In this document: positions 1-7,872 of the stretch, one piece after another
Layout: the number at the start of each line of letters is the position of its first letter
Numbering within the stretch: position 1 is the first letter of the stretch
Source of the DNA: an uncultured Microscilla sp.
GTDB lineage: Bacteria > Bacteroidota > Bacteroidia > Cytophagales > Microscillaceae
NCBI RefSeq assembly: GCF_947493425.1
Contig: NZ_CANLRP010000056.1
Span: forward strand, 1 to 44,270
Reading direction: 5' to 3'
DNA length: 44,270 bases
Notes under the pieces: model-generated
The model's database searches: none
What the model was told of the DNA's origin: nothing
Seen by the model: the letters and a program-made list of their open reading frames with translations, nothing else
Position numbers and translations under genes: made by a program

Positions 1-129
1 ATCCAATAGATTTTAAAGATACATTGTCTATTGGAGCCATTCACAGATTTTAAAATGGAGGATGGCGAACATGTTGTCTTTAGTGAAGATCTTATAGTCA
101 CGTCAGCACTTCCAACTAAAAACTCCCGA

Positions 130-900
130 CTATTTAGTAGCTATATAATACAAATCTAAACTCTCGTCGGGGCGATCGCTTAGGTAATAGTCGTCAAAAT
201 TGATTTGTGCTACCAGTGAATTATCTTGCTTTTGCAACTTCTTACGGTTCATTCTATTCAAAATATCGTAAGGTACTTGTAGCACTTGGCGTGGCAAACG
301 ATACTGTAGGTTAAAAACATCCCAACGGGTAATTTTTTCTACCGACTTTTTATTTTGGTTATAATAATCCATCACCTTTTCGTTGCCTTTTACTCCGTGG
401 GTATCTACCTGACTAAAATATCTCCCCATTAATGTGGCAAGCTCTTGTGCAGTATATTCACGGATATGCCAAGGGTTACGCGTAAGCGAATATTTAATAT
501 TAGGAGTAGTGATCAAAGCTTTGCCACCTGGCTTCAGCACCCGGTTGATTTCCTTCAAATATAAGTTGTCATCTTTGATGTGTTCTATTACCTGAAAAGA
601 AACCACAAAATCATAAGTATTGTCTTGCAACCCAGTAAAAGGAGGGATGTTTTGTGAAAGAAAAGTAAAATCTTTGTATTGTTCTGATAGCCATGCTATC
701 AACTTATCATTTTTGTCTATAGCAGTATACTGGTCACATACTTTTTGCAAAGTTTCCAGTCCACGACCAAAGCCACAGCCTATCTCCAGCAAATTGCCAC
801 TGACATATTTGATAGCCTCTTCGTAGGCAAAAGTCAATCTTTGGTGAACAGGATTGTCAGAAACTATCTCGTTAGATGTTATTTCGGTAGTCTTAAACAT
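130..900 (-). CDS. Class I SAM-dependent methyltransferase
   Basis: This 256-aa protein is a small-molecule methyltransferase of the UbiE/COQ5-like class I fold. Motif I (LEIGCGFGRG, about residues 38-47) forms the SAM-binding glycine loop. The segment YDFVVSFQVIEHI followed by LKPGGKALITTPN is the usual motif II/III region of Methyltransf_11 proteins. The C-terminal 100 residues are basic and Tyr-rich and would bind the substrate, which the sequence does not identify. Many such enzymes in Bacteroidota act in surface glycan or lipid modification, but no glycan genes are visible here. The start has a TAnnTTTG box 82 bases upstream and a small hairpin just before the ATG. Family call is secure; the substrate is unknown. 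Confidence 0.9.
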   Translation of the reverse strand: MFKTTEITSNEIVSDNPVHQRLTFAYEEAIKYVSGNLLEIGCGFGRGLETLQKVCDQYTAIDKNDKLIAWLSEQYKDFTFLSQNIPPFTGLQDNTYDFVVSFQVIEHIKDDNLYLKEINRVLKPGGKALITTPNIKYSLTRNPWHIREYTAQELATLMGRYFSQVDTHGVKGNEKVMDYYNQNKKSVEKITRWDVFNLQYRLPRQVLQVPYDILNRMNRKKLQKQDNSLVAQINFDDYYLSDRPDESLDLYYIATK

Positions 901-907
901 AATAAAT

Positions 908-925
908 AATGTTTAATCAAACATT
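908..925 (-). promoter_or_regulatory. Short hairpin just upstream of the methyltransferase start
   Basis: AATGTTT and AAACATT form a perfect 7-bp stem around a 4-base loop, beginning 8 bases before the ATG at 900. Such a hairpin in the leader could affect translation, but there is no direct sign that it does; it may be chance in AT-rich DNA. Confidence 0.25.
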
Positions 926-981
926 GCCCGCATCTAACAGGGTGCAGCTACAGACAAGCCTGAAAAAATAGATATAGAATG

Positions 982-989
982 CAAAGTTA
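982..989 (-). promoter_or_regulatory. Candidate -7 box (TAACTTTG) for the methyltransferase gene
   Basis: On the minus strand the sequence TAACTTTG fits the Bacteroidota -7 consensus TAnnTTTG and lies 82 bases upstream of the methyltransferase ATG. No clear -33 TTG box is seen at the usual spacing, so the assignment rests on the -7 box and position. Confidence 0.4.
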
Positions 990-1022
990 CAAAGCATTGA
1001 GCACATTCTATCTATTTTAACG

Positions 1023-1295
1023 TTATTTAGCACTTGTAGTATTGTGTTCCTCTTCCTCTTCTATGTCTTTCTCTATCCCTCTAATCCCTTTAAACAACGC
1101 GTTAAGGGCATTGATAAGCATGAGTATGCCTACCAAAATAACGAAATGGTCTTTGTGTAAGCGTAAGTGAACAAAATCTTTGACAACCACATGCACCATG
1201 TCATAGATACTGACTACAATTAACGAAATGCTCACTACTAATTGGTAAATGGGGTGGTTGATGAGTTGATCAATGCCATTTAATATTTTTTTCAT
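1023..1295 (-). CDS. Small two-helix membrane protein
   Basis: A 90-aa protein of unknown function. The start at 1295 (MKKILNGID) is chosen because TGAGGA lies a few bases upstream; an in-frame ATG at 1349 would add 18 residues that look non-coding. Two hydrophobic stretches (about residues 17-38 and 47-70) separated by a short charged linker predict an inner-membrane hairpin. The tail is strongly acidic, with a run of five Glu, and ends polar. It resembles the small phosphate-starvation-inducible PsiE-like or channel-like helical proteins only in general character, and no family can be named. A TACTTTTG box lies about 170 bases upstream. Confidence 0.65.
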   Translation of the reverse strand: MKKILNGIDQLINHPIYQLVVSISLIVVSIYDMVHVVVKDFVHLRLHKDHFVILVGILMLINALNALFKGIRGIEKDIEEEEEHNTTSAK

Positions 1296-1461
1296 ATATA
1301 TCCTCATTAGTTCGTAATGAAATTTAATAATAAATGTGATGTAAGTCAATCAACCCATACAACAAAGTAAGGGAGCAATTAAAAAATAGGATACTGGTTC
1401 TTTGCTAGCTATTTTATTCTGAGACGCGGCACTTTTTAAAGTCATAGCAGAGCTACGGCTG

Positions 1462-1469
1462 CAAAAGTA
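1462..1469 (-). promoter_or_regulatory. Candidate -7 box (TACTTTTG) for the small membrane protein
   Basis: TACTTTTG on the minus strand fits TAnnTTTG. A TTTTG lies upstream on the same strand at about 14 bases, which is shorter than the usual -33/-7 spacing. It is the only good match between the neighbouring genes. Confidence 0.35.
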
Positions 1470-1534
1470 ACAAAGTCTCAAGGCAAAAGAGCAGCTACAA
1501 AATGGGTAGGTTATTTCTTGTTTGCTCCCTAACC

Positions 1535-2005
1535 TTATACCAACACTTTAGCAGGGACTACTACATTCTTAATGTTGATTTTTTCGAGCAACTGTTCTTC
1601 AAGCAAATCTGCCCAGGTACGCAAGTACTTTACTACATCGTCGCGTTTGTTGTGTATGAGGTAGCGATTGTTGGCAGGCAACCTCTTGAGCACTTGTTTG
1701 TCCGATAGTTTCTCAAGGTGTTTGAGATCGGTACGAGTAAGCCCAGCATTGAGCATCTCGCTGATTACTATGTCCATAGGCAAGTTGCTGGTAGGACAAA
1801 ACTCTGAGGTTTGTTCCGACCAATCACCAAAACGGGTTTGCAAAGCGTATTCATGTATTTCGGCTTTGCTAAGCTGGGTAATTTCTTGCGCTAGATTGCC
1901 ACAATTGCAACTGCCCATATGCCCCCATTGGTAGGGAACCCCTTTGGTAAGTTTATCTGCTGTTTTGTGTAAAGCCTCTATCAAAAATGTACTGGGTTGT
2001 GCCAT
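1535..2005 (-). CDS. Conserved-looking protein of unknown function with CxCG motif
   Basis: A 156-aa soluble protein without a signal peptide. It starts MAQPSTF and has a short conserved-looking block YQWGHMGSCNCG (about residues 26-37), followed later by EFCPTSNLP. Three Cys plus His28 could bind a metal, but this is inference. The C-terminal half is helical, rich in Leu and Lys, and ends in a hydrophobic stretch (VVVPAKVLV). I do not recognise a characterised family. It stands alone on the minus strand, with a repeat-bearing spacer of 690 bases upstream. Codon use and composition look like the neighbours, so it is very probably a real gene. Confidence 0.75.
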   Translation of the reverse strand: MAQPSTFLIEALHKTADKLTKGVPYQWGHMGSCNCGNLAQEITQLSKAEIHEYALQTRFGDWSEQTSEFCPTSNLPMDIVISEMLNAGLTRTDLKHLEKLSDKQVLKRLPANNRYLIHNKRDDVVKYLRTWADLLEEQLLEKINIKNVVVPAKVLV

Positions 2006-2272
2006 AATATCAAAAAAATAAGAGTTGGTTTTATATCTATGAATGATTTGTAATTATTTACTTTAACAGTTGTTTAAACCTATCTGTTTGCTCTTTTCTC
2101 AAGTTTTTCTGTATTCATGGCTTGCTTTCCGCTGATTTTTAGAGCATAACAGTATTGTCTGTATGCAATGAAGGAAGAGAGTTCAAGATAGTTTTTTTCA
2201 AAATACTGAAAAGAAAATTGGTTGAATAGTTAAAAATTGAATGTGGTGCCTGGAGTGGGTTAAGGAAAGTTA
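2006..2272. other. Spacer without recognised gene
   Basis: This spacer separates the CxCG protein from the fold-back repeat. No ORF with protein-like composition was seen on either strand. It probably holds the promoter for the minus-strand gene ending at 1535, but no clear TAnnTTTG box was picked out. Confidence 0.5.
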
Positions 2273-2598
2273 TAAACTTGTTTAAGGTTTTGGCATTGAG
2301 AGCAAAATGAATGATTTTTCACATAGATGAGGCGTGGAAGGCGGAGTTTAGCCTAGTGCACTGGAAACTAAATTCCTATCATATTATTCGGAGTCTTTAG
2401 CCCGCTTACTTTACTTCAAAAAGTTTACGTAGCTTTGGCTATGCGCACTTTTTGAAGTGCGTCAGCAAACAAAATACCCTCGAATAAATAATATATTTAT
2501 TTAATCCCCAATGCACTAGCTAAATGAGCATTTTCACAACGAAGTATATGGGTAAAAGAACCATTTTGAATTATTTGAAAAAACCTTAAACAAGTTTA
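2273..2598. repeat. Fold-back (MITE-like) palindromic element, copy A
   Basis: The ends are a perfect 19-bp inverted repeat: TAAACTTGTTTAAGGTTTT at 2273-2291 and its reverse complement at 2580-2598. The interior keeps folding back on itself. An imperfect repeat CTAGTGCA occurs at about 2352-2374 and again inverted at about 2500-2519. An ATATTATT block sits on each arm. A central hairpin has arms CTTCAAAAAG (2414-2423) and CTTTTTGAAG (2448-2457). Left and right arms are similar in length, so the whole 326 bp is one large imperfect palindrome. It contains no ORF and no obvious target duplication beyond a possible TA. This is the build of a non-autonomous inverted-repeat element; the mobilising transposase is not visible. 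Confidence 0.75.
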
Positions 2599-2607
2599 AT
2601 AAAAGAA

Positions 2608-2636
2608 AAGCCCACTCTTATATATAAGTGGGCTTT
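2608..2636 (-). terminator. Rho-independent terminator of the 66-aa protein gene
   Basis: AAAGCCCACT and AGTGGGCTTT form a 10-bp stem. On the minus strand it is followed by a T-rich tract (TTCTTTTATT), about 60 bases past the stop codon at 2693. It separates the small gene from the fold-back element. Confidence 0.8.
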
Positions 2637-2692
2637 CTGTCTGTTAATTGACAAATATTTTTATGTCATAAGTAGAGATTGTACAAAGGTGT

Positions 2693-2893
2693 TTAGTCTT
2701 CGAATGTAATTTCCATTTTAATGGTTGCATAGTCCCCTAAAATAGACTCTATTTTGTTATGAGAGATAGATTTTCTTTTAAGAAAGTCATAACGAGCATC
2801 CTTATATTTAATCTTTCTTTCAGGTGCTAGTTTAGGGTAAACATTGTCCAAAAAATGTTGGAAAGCATCCTCTAGGGTATCAAACTTTTTCAT
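2693..2893 (-). CDS. Small charged protein of unknown function
   Basis: A 66-aa protein (MKKFDTLEDAFQHF...) with alternating acidic and basic residues, predicted helical, no signal peptide and no Cys. The start at 2893 is preferred over the ATG at 2902 because AGGA then lies 8 bases upstream, an ideal ribosome-binding site that would overlap the earlier ATG. The Asp/Glu- and Lys-rich make-up could suit a regulatory or antitoxin-like role, but there is no partner gene and no recognised domain. A strong terminator follows the stop codon, which supports a real single-gene transcript. Confidence 0.65.
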   Translation of the reverse strand: MKKFDTLEDAFQHFLDNVYPKLAPERKIKYKDARYDFLKRKSISHNKIESILGDYATIKMEITFED

Positions 2894-3440
2894 TTTAATC
2901 ATCCTTTAATTTAATAAAAAAAATTATCGCAAATATTCTTCGTAAGAAATTAAATAATTACTTCAAAATCAAGTGCTTATATTGCAATTTTCAATATTTT
3001 TTGTTCCAAATAACGAAAAAAAGTGAAATTGTAGAACATCTCACTTGTTTTTGTTGGCATGAGCTACATGTAATTTAGTGCTTTACGCTATTTTCCATTC
3101 TTGTATTATTGCTAAGAATCTTTCTTTTATATGGTGAGCCTATTGCTCTCCAGGCATTTGGTCGCTTGGAGCAAGTAGGTTTGACAGCAAGCAACAATAC
3201 ACTGTTGATAAATTATTTTTTTATGGTATAAAAAAATAGCTGTATAGAGCAAGTATTGGTCTTACCCATCATCATTATGTTAAAGCTACTTGATATTAGG
3301 TAAGGCTTAATTACCTGTTGTATGCAATAATAAATCAACAGGCGTAAAAGCACAGCAGGGGTGAATTGAGCAAGGTTGTAATTTACAAGGATTAAAACCA
3401 AAATTACCTATTTTTTCCACAAAGTAAAATAAAATCAATT
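2894..3440. other. 547-base spacer without a supportable gene
   Basis: This is AT-rich DNA between two minus-strand genes. A 62-codon minus ORF (3213-3401) has no start context and an untypical composition and is not accepted. An imperfect hairpin with arms TTGCTC and GAGCAA lies around 3142-3175. Nothing else stands out. Confidence 0.5.
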
Positions 3441-5084
3441 TTATTGAACTTTGTTCAGCTTTTGCTTAAGTTTTTTATCCCACTCTATAATACTTCGCTT
3501 GTTCTTGTTAAGCATTTGCCCAATCTCCCACTGACTAAAACCTTCTGACAGTAGTTTAAGGTATACTTTTTCTTGTGCACTTAAAGTGACATCATTGGGT
3601 AGGTTTTGGGTATAATGTTTCAGGGTATCGTTCCCCAGGTTGGTGTTGAGCAATGATAATATTTTTTCAAACTCGTTTTGCTCTGCCAAAGAACTCAATA
3701 ATTTGGTATTTAACTTTTGGTTGGTAATAATTAGCTGAGGTTGTTCTACAGGAGGAGGCATTGCCTGTTTTTGTTGCAATTGATACCACCAAACTATACC
3801 GCCCAACATGATGAGGATGGTCATGATACCCCAAAAAATCCATCGTTGTGTATTTTCGTTACTTAGTTGGGTTTCAAGAGTAGGTTTTGTCATTCTCGAC
3901 TCGGTGGTTGAATATACTTTACTCAATAGTAGGCTGTCTTGTTTTTCTATAAGCAAATGTGTACGAATGTATTTTTTACTTGCTTGCTGTTTTTTGATTT
4001 TGTATTGGTTGATCAGCCCTAGATATACCTCATTTTTAGTATGTTTGTACATTTGCATGGCAGCATTGCAAGCGTCCTGGTAATCTTCCCTGATCATTTC
4101 TGTGAGCCCTTTTTGGTCAGCCATGTTTTGTGCGTTGTTACGAAGCAAACTAATGACTGAATCATATTTATTGAACCCTTGCTTGGCCTCTCTAATGTTT
4201 TGTTGAAACAAAGCAATCATTGCTCTGTAAAACCAATACATATTTTGCAGATTCAGGTCTTGATAGTGTATTTTTTGAGTTTTACTCAAGTAGTGTTTAC
4301 CAGTTTTAAACGCCTTTTTTTTGTAATAAATTTGTGCCAACCGAATGTTGTACAAAGCCTTATGGTAAGCCTCAAGGTGAGGTTGTTGCAGTGCCAATTT
4401 TGTATAATGTATGGCAGAATCGGGTGAAATTGCTTCATAAGCAAAACTCGAATTATAATACGCCATAGCTTGAGTATGAGGAAAATGTTTTTTCCTTAGC
4501 TCTATTGATTTACGGTGATAGTGTAAAGAAGAGTCAACCCATTTGATAGAAAAAGTATCTGCCTGGCTTAAGTTATAAAACACATTCCCCAACGATGAAT
4601 AGCTGTTCTTGAGGTTGCCTAGCTCCCCTTTTTTTTCTGCATGTTTTGTTACCCACCTAGCCAACCTTAAAGCAGTGTTATACTTCTTTTGGCGGCGATA
4701 GGGAGCTATCATTGCCAGCCTGACTTTGTTTTTACTTGTTTCGTTGGTATAAAGCTTAAGCGATTGTTGATAGTAATGAATAGCGGTATTATTCCACTCT
4801 TGTGCTTTAGCCATTTTTCCAAGCAAGCAATACACCTCAGCCCTTTGATTATTATTGTTGGCAGATAATAAAGCTCGGTTGGCGAATATTTTTGTACTAT
4901 CCGGGTATTTGTGTCTGAGTTTTCGAGCTTTTTCGTAATTTTTTTTGTAAATTTCAGATGTATTTACAGATTGTGCTTTAGCTGAGGTAAAGAACCCCAA
5001 TAAAACACCCAATAATACAAATGCACCATTTATATTGTACACTTTTAATTCGTTGCTTAAAGATGAAAAATTTATTCGAGTCAT
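3441..5084 (-). CDS. TPR signal protein with membrane helix and C-terminal HTH
   Basis: A 547-aa protein with an N-terminal signal sequence ending in AKAQS. It carries tetratricopeptide-like helical repeats over about residues 40-330. A single transmembrane helix (WIFWGIMTILIMLGG, about 415-434) follows. The last 47 residues (LSAQEKVYLKLLSEGFS, then IGQML and a basic helix) resemble a LuxR/GerE-type helix-turn-helix. This is the architecture of Bacteroidota periplasmic-sensor/cytoplasmic-regulator TPR proteins, thought to carry a signal across the membrane to DNA; the ligand is unknown. The ATG at 5084 overlaps the divergent peptide gene by 22 bases. A GTG at 5042 would avoid the overlap but would lose the basic residues of the signal peptide. 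Confidence 0.85.
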   Translation of the reverse strand: MTRINFSSLSNELKVYNINGAFVLLGVLLGFFTSAKAQSVNTSEIYKKNYEKARKLRHKYPDSTKIFANRALLSANNNNQRAEVYCLLGKMAKAQEWNNTAIHYYQQSLKLYTNETSKNKVRLAMIAPYRRQKKYNTALRLARWVTKHAEKKGELGNLKNSYSSLGNVFYNLSQADTFSIKWVDSSLHYHRKSIELRKKHFPHTQAMAYYNSSFAYEAISPDSAIHYTKLALQQPHLEAYHKALYNIRLAQIYYKKKAFKTGKHYLSKTQKIHYQDLNLQNMYWFYRAMIALFQQNIREAKQGFNKYDSVISLLRNNAQNMADQKGLTEMIREDYQDACNAAMQMYKHTKNEVYLGLINQYKIKKQQASKKYIRTHLLIEKQDSLLLSKVYSTTESRMTKPTLETQLSNENTQRWIFWGIMTILIMLGGIVWWYQLQQKQAMPPPVEQPQLIITNQKLNTKLLSSLAEQNEFEKILSLLNTNLGNDTLKHYTQNLPNDVTLSAQEKVYLKLLSEGFSQWEIGQMLNKNKRSIIEWDKKLKQKLNKVQ

Positions 5085-5227
5085 TCACAGATTGTGAGCT
5101 GTCAGAGTCACAGTTAGCACTAACTTCAGGTGGTAAGTGCCCTTGCCCAGAAGATCCTGGTGGGTCTTCAGGTTCAGGCAATAATACTACCAGTGGAGGT
5201 GCCATTTATTATTACTACTATTATTAA
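5063..5227 (+). CDS. Double-glycine leader peptide (RiPP or bacteriocin-like precursor)
   Basis: A 54-aa peptide. Residues 1-24 (MKNLFESF, then ELSESQLALTSGG) match the LSxxxLxxxxGG pattern of leader peptides cut by C39-peptidase ABC transporters. The predicted core has about 30 residues. It begins KCPCPEDPGG, continues with a Gly/Ser/Asn/Thr-rich segment, and ends in six consecutive Tyr before the stop. The start at 5063 is preferred over the upstream ATG at 5021 because it begins the leader consensus. A strong terminator lies 76 bases after the stop. No maturation enzyme or transporter is present in the window. Its neighbour is a divergent sensor-like TPR/HTH gene. It could instead be an unmodified secreted peptide. 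The ORF is likely real; the class is inferred. Confidence 0.7.
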   Translation: MKNLFESFTDCELSESQLALTSGGKCPCPEDPGGSSGSGNNTTSGGAIYYYYYY

Positions 5228-5302
5228 TAAAATACAGTTGAATAACATTGCTCCAGTGATTTTTATTCAGCTATATTTTTGCTATTGATCAACAGTAAAT
5301 TT

Positions 5303-5338
5303 AACTCTGCTAAGTTAATATATTTAGCAGAGTTTTTT
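5303..5338 (+). terminator. Terminator following the leader-peptide gene
   Basis: A perfect 11-bp stem (AACTCTGCTAA at 5303-5313, TTAGCAGAGTT at 5324-5334) is followed by further T residues on the plus strand. It lies between convergent genes and may also help to end the minus-strand oxidoreductase transcript, though the T-tract favours the plus direction. Confidence 0.85.
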
Positions 5339-5348
5339 ATGATTTTTT

Positions 5349-7646
5349 TTAGATGCTTTTTTCAATGCTCACCACTACATACTTAGAGGTAGGCGTATTA
5401 CTTTTCTTGGCTACGCTATTAATTGGCACCAATACGTTGGCCTCTGGAAAATAAGTAGCAATGCACCTTTTAGGAATGTCAAAAGGTACTACCAAAAACG
5501 CTGGTGCCACTCTTTGCTCTCCCTCATAATTACCTTTTAGGTTTACCTGTTGTTTGCTTACCAGCCCCATTTCTTTCATATCTTCCTGGTTCATAAGCAC
5601 TACCCGACGCTCATTGTAAATACCTCTGTAACGATCGTTAAGCCCGTAAATAGTCGTGTTAAACTGGTCGTGGCTGCGGATAGTCATCATGATAAACTCA
5701 TCATTGGCAAGGGTGTTTTTAGGTATAGGGTGTACTGTAAAGTATGCTTTGCCTTGTATAAATTTACGTTCACGTGCTACATTGGGCAAGTTAAAACCAT
5801 TGAGCTGCCTTACTCGTTCATTGTATTGTTCAAACCCTTCAATAGTTGCTTCTATATGGTCGCGTACTACATCATAATCATGCATCATTGCTTGCCAATC
5901 TACCTTACTTTGTTCAAATGTGGCTTGCGCCAACTTTGTGATAATGGCAGGTTCGCTCAATAAGTGTGGCGAAGCTGGCTTGATACGTCCTCTACTTTGG
6001 TGTACTACCCCCATAGAGTTTTCTACAGTGACAAATTGTTTTCCTGATTGTTGCACATCTAGTTCAGTTCTGCCCAAACAAGGCAATATCAAGGCTTGTT
6101 TTCCGGTAACCAGGTGCGAACGGTTAAGTTTGGTAGATACTTGTACTGTAAGTTGACAGTTTTGTAATGCCTGAGCTGTATACACAGTGTCAGGAGTGGC
6201 TGATAAAAAGTTGCCCCCCATCGCAAAAAAAACTTTAGCTTTCCCTTCATACATTGCTTTGATAGCATCTACTGTATCATATCCATGCGCTGAAGGAGGC
6301 TTAAAACCAAAGTGCTTTTCTAATTGGTCTAATAAATCTTGAGGAGGTTTTTCCCAAATGCCCATTGTACGATCACCCTGTACGTTGCTATGTCCACGTA
6401 CCGGACAAGTACCTGCTCCTTGCTTCCCTATGCTACCTTTGGCCAGTAGTAAATTCACTACCTGTTTAATCATTGCCACCGAGTTGGGGTGTTGGGTAAG
6501 CCCCATTGCCCAACAAGCAATAATGCGATCATTGTTGCATAGCAGTTGGGCAGCTTCCTCAAGTTGGGTTGAGTCAATGCCGCTTTCGCGAATACATTGT
6601 TCTAAGTCTACCGATTGAATATCAGCCCAAAATTCTTCAAAACCCTCAGTGTATTGATCAATAAATTCCCGATCAAACACACTACCCTCATTTACAGCTT
6701 CTTGGTTTGCCATGAGTTTTAGCAAGCCTTTCAGCAAAGCCATGTCACCATTGATTCGAACCTGCAAAAAAATGTCGCTTAAGGCGTCTGCTTTGCCAAT
6801 CCAACCACTTACTTTTTGAGGGTTTTTAAATGCCTGAAGCCCAGTTTCGGGCAAAGGATTGACATGTATTATTTTAGCTCCTTTTTGTTTGGCCTCCTGC
6901 AATGCCGATAACATGCGAGGGTGGTTGGTGCCAGGGTTTTGTCCAATGACCAATATTACCTGGGCGTGATTAAAGTCCTCTAATGTAACCGAGCCTTTGC
7001 CTATGCCCAAGGTTTCACTCAATGCAGCTCCGCTAGATTCGTGACACATATTAGAGCAGTCAGGCAAATTGTTGGTACCAAACTGCCTGACAAATAGCTG
7101 ATACATAAAAGCAGCTTCGTTGCTGGTGCGTCCCGAAGTATAAAAAACAGCCTCATCAGGAGAGATCAAGTCATTGAGTTCTTGAGCAATCATGGCAAAC
7201 GCTTCCTTCCAGGCGATGGGTTCATAATGTTGGCTATTGGTTTTGAGCACCATAGGATGAGTAATACGACCGCTTTTACCTAACCAATAATCAGATTTTT
7301 GAGAAAGTTCGCCTACACTATATTTTTTAAAAAAGGCAGGGTCTACCCGTTCCAGGGTAGTTTCTTCGGCTACTGCCTTTGCGCCATTTTCACAGTATTC
7401 GGCAACAGCCGAACGAACCTTGGGGTCAGGCCAGGCACAGCCAGGGCAGTCAAATCCTTTCTTTTGGTTAAGGTTGAGTAGTATACGGTTTCCTCGAAAT
7501 ATGCCAGATTCTTTGGCAATGTGGTGAAGGGCAGATTTGACTGCTTCTGCTCCAGCAGCTATTTCTTTAGGAGGCTTAATTTTCAGCCCAGTAAATTCTT
7601 CAGATGTGAGTGGGTTTACCTGACGATTGCTATCTATATTATTCAT
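5349..7646 (-). CDS. FdhF/YdeP family molybdopterin oxidoreductase
   Basis: A 765-aa member of the molybdopterin oxidoreductase family related to E. coli YdeP and formate dehydrogenase alpha subunits. The block FDCPGCAWPDP (about residues 65-75) is the family hallmark. SNMCHESSGAALSETLGIG and VILVIGQNPGTNHPRML mark the cofactor-binding core, and FFAMGGNFLSATPD is a further core motif. The C-terminal 130 residues form the molydopterin dinucleotide-binding domain (the segment with MTIRSHDQFNTTIYG). There is no Tat signal and no full Fe-S ligand set, so it is cytoplasmic. The physiological substrate of YdeP-like enzymes is unsettled, with links to acid resistance in E. coli. It stands alone, with no FdhD or cofactor genes next to it. 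Confidence 0.93.
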   Translation of the reverse strand: MNNIDSNRQVNPLTSEEFTGLKIKPPKEIAAGAEAVKSALHHIAKESGIFRGNRILLNLNQKKGFDCPGCAWPDPKVRSAVAEYCENGAKAVAEETTLERVDPAFFKKYSVGELSQKSDYWLGKSGRITHPMVLKTNSQHYEPIAWKEAFAMIAQELNDLISPDEAVFYTSGRTSNEAAFMYQLFVRQFGTNNLPDCSNMCHESSGAALSETLGIGKGSVTLEDFNHAQVILVIGQNPGTNHPRMLSALQEAKQKGAKIIHVNPLPETGLQAFKNPQKVSGWIGKADALSDIFLQVRINGDMALLKGLLKLMANQEAVNEGSVFDREFIDQYTEGFEEFWADIQSVDLEQCIRESGIDSTQLEEAAQLLCNNDRIIACWAMGLTQHPNSVAMIKQVVNLLLAKGSIGKQGAGTCPVRGHSNVQGDRTMGIWEKPPQDLLDQLEKHFGFKPPSAHGYDTVDAIKAMYEGKAKVFFAMGGNFLSATPDTVYTAQALQNCQLTVQVSTKLNRSHLVTGKQALILPCLGRTELDVQQSGKQFVTVENSMGVVHQSRGRIKPASPHLLSEPAIITKLAQATFEQSKVDWQAMMHDYDVVRDHIEATIEGFEQYNERVRQLNGFNLPNVARERKFIQGKAYFTVHPIPKNTLANDEFIMMTIRSHDQFNTTIYGLNDRYRGIYNERRVVLMNQEDMKEMGLVSKQQVNLKGNYEGEQRVAPAFLVVPFDIPKRCIATYFPEANVLVPINSVAKKSNTPTSKYVVVSIEKSI

Positions 7647-7872
7647 GTTTTATTGATCGTGTGCTGTATTTTTCTGATATGTGTGCTGTTGTTTACACAA
7701 TTTAGAAACATTTTCGTAATAATTTCTCGTTTTTAGCTGGATTTTACTTGCATAAGTGGGGCTGTACTTTAGGTACTTTGATAGGATACAATTTGTTATA
7801 GGCGGTTTTAGGTGTGTTGTATAGGATGAAATGTTATGTTGTATTTATGGAGTAAATTGTTTGTATTACATT

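Noticed and set aside
10..159. Plus-strand frame reading MEDGEHVVFSEDLIVTSALP near the left edge
   Set aside because: It looks protein-like but is only about 34 residues from its ATG, has a stop just upstream and overlaps the end of the methyltransferase. It may be a gene remnant, but cannot be supported.
3213..3401. 62-codon minus-strand ORF in the 547-base spacer
   Set aside because: No ribosome-binding site or promoter box, and composition like random AT-rich DNA.
4978..5205. 75-codon minus-strand ORF rich in Pro and Val (MAPPLVVLLPEPEDPPG)
   Set aside because: It is the antisense shadow of the Gly/Pro/Ser-rich leader peptide and overlaps the start of the TPR gene.
5550..5963. 137-codon plus-strand ORF within the molybdopterin oxidoreductase gene
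   Set aside because: A shadow of a well-supported gene on the other strand.
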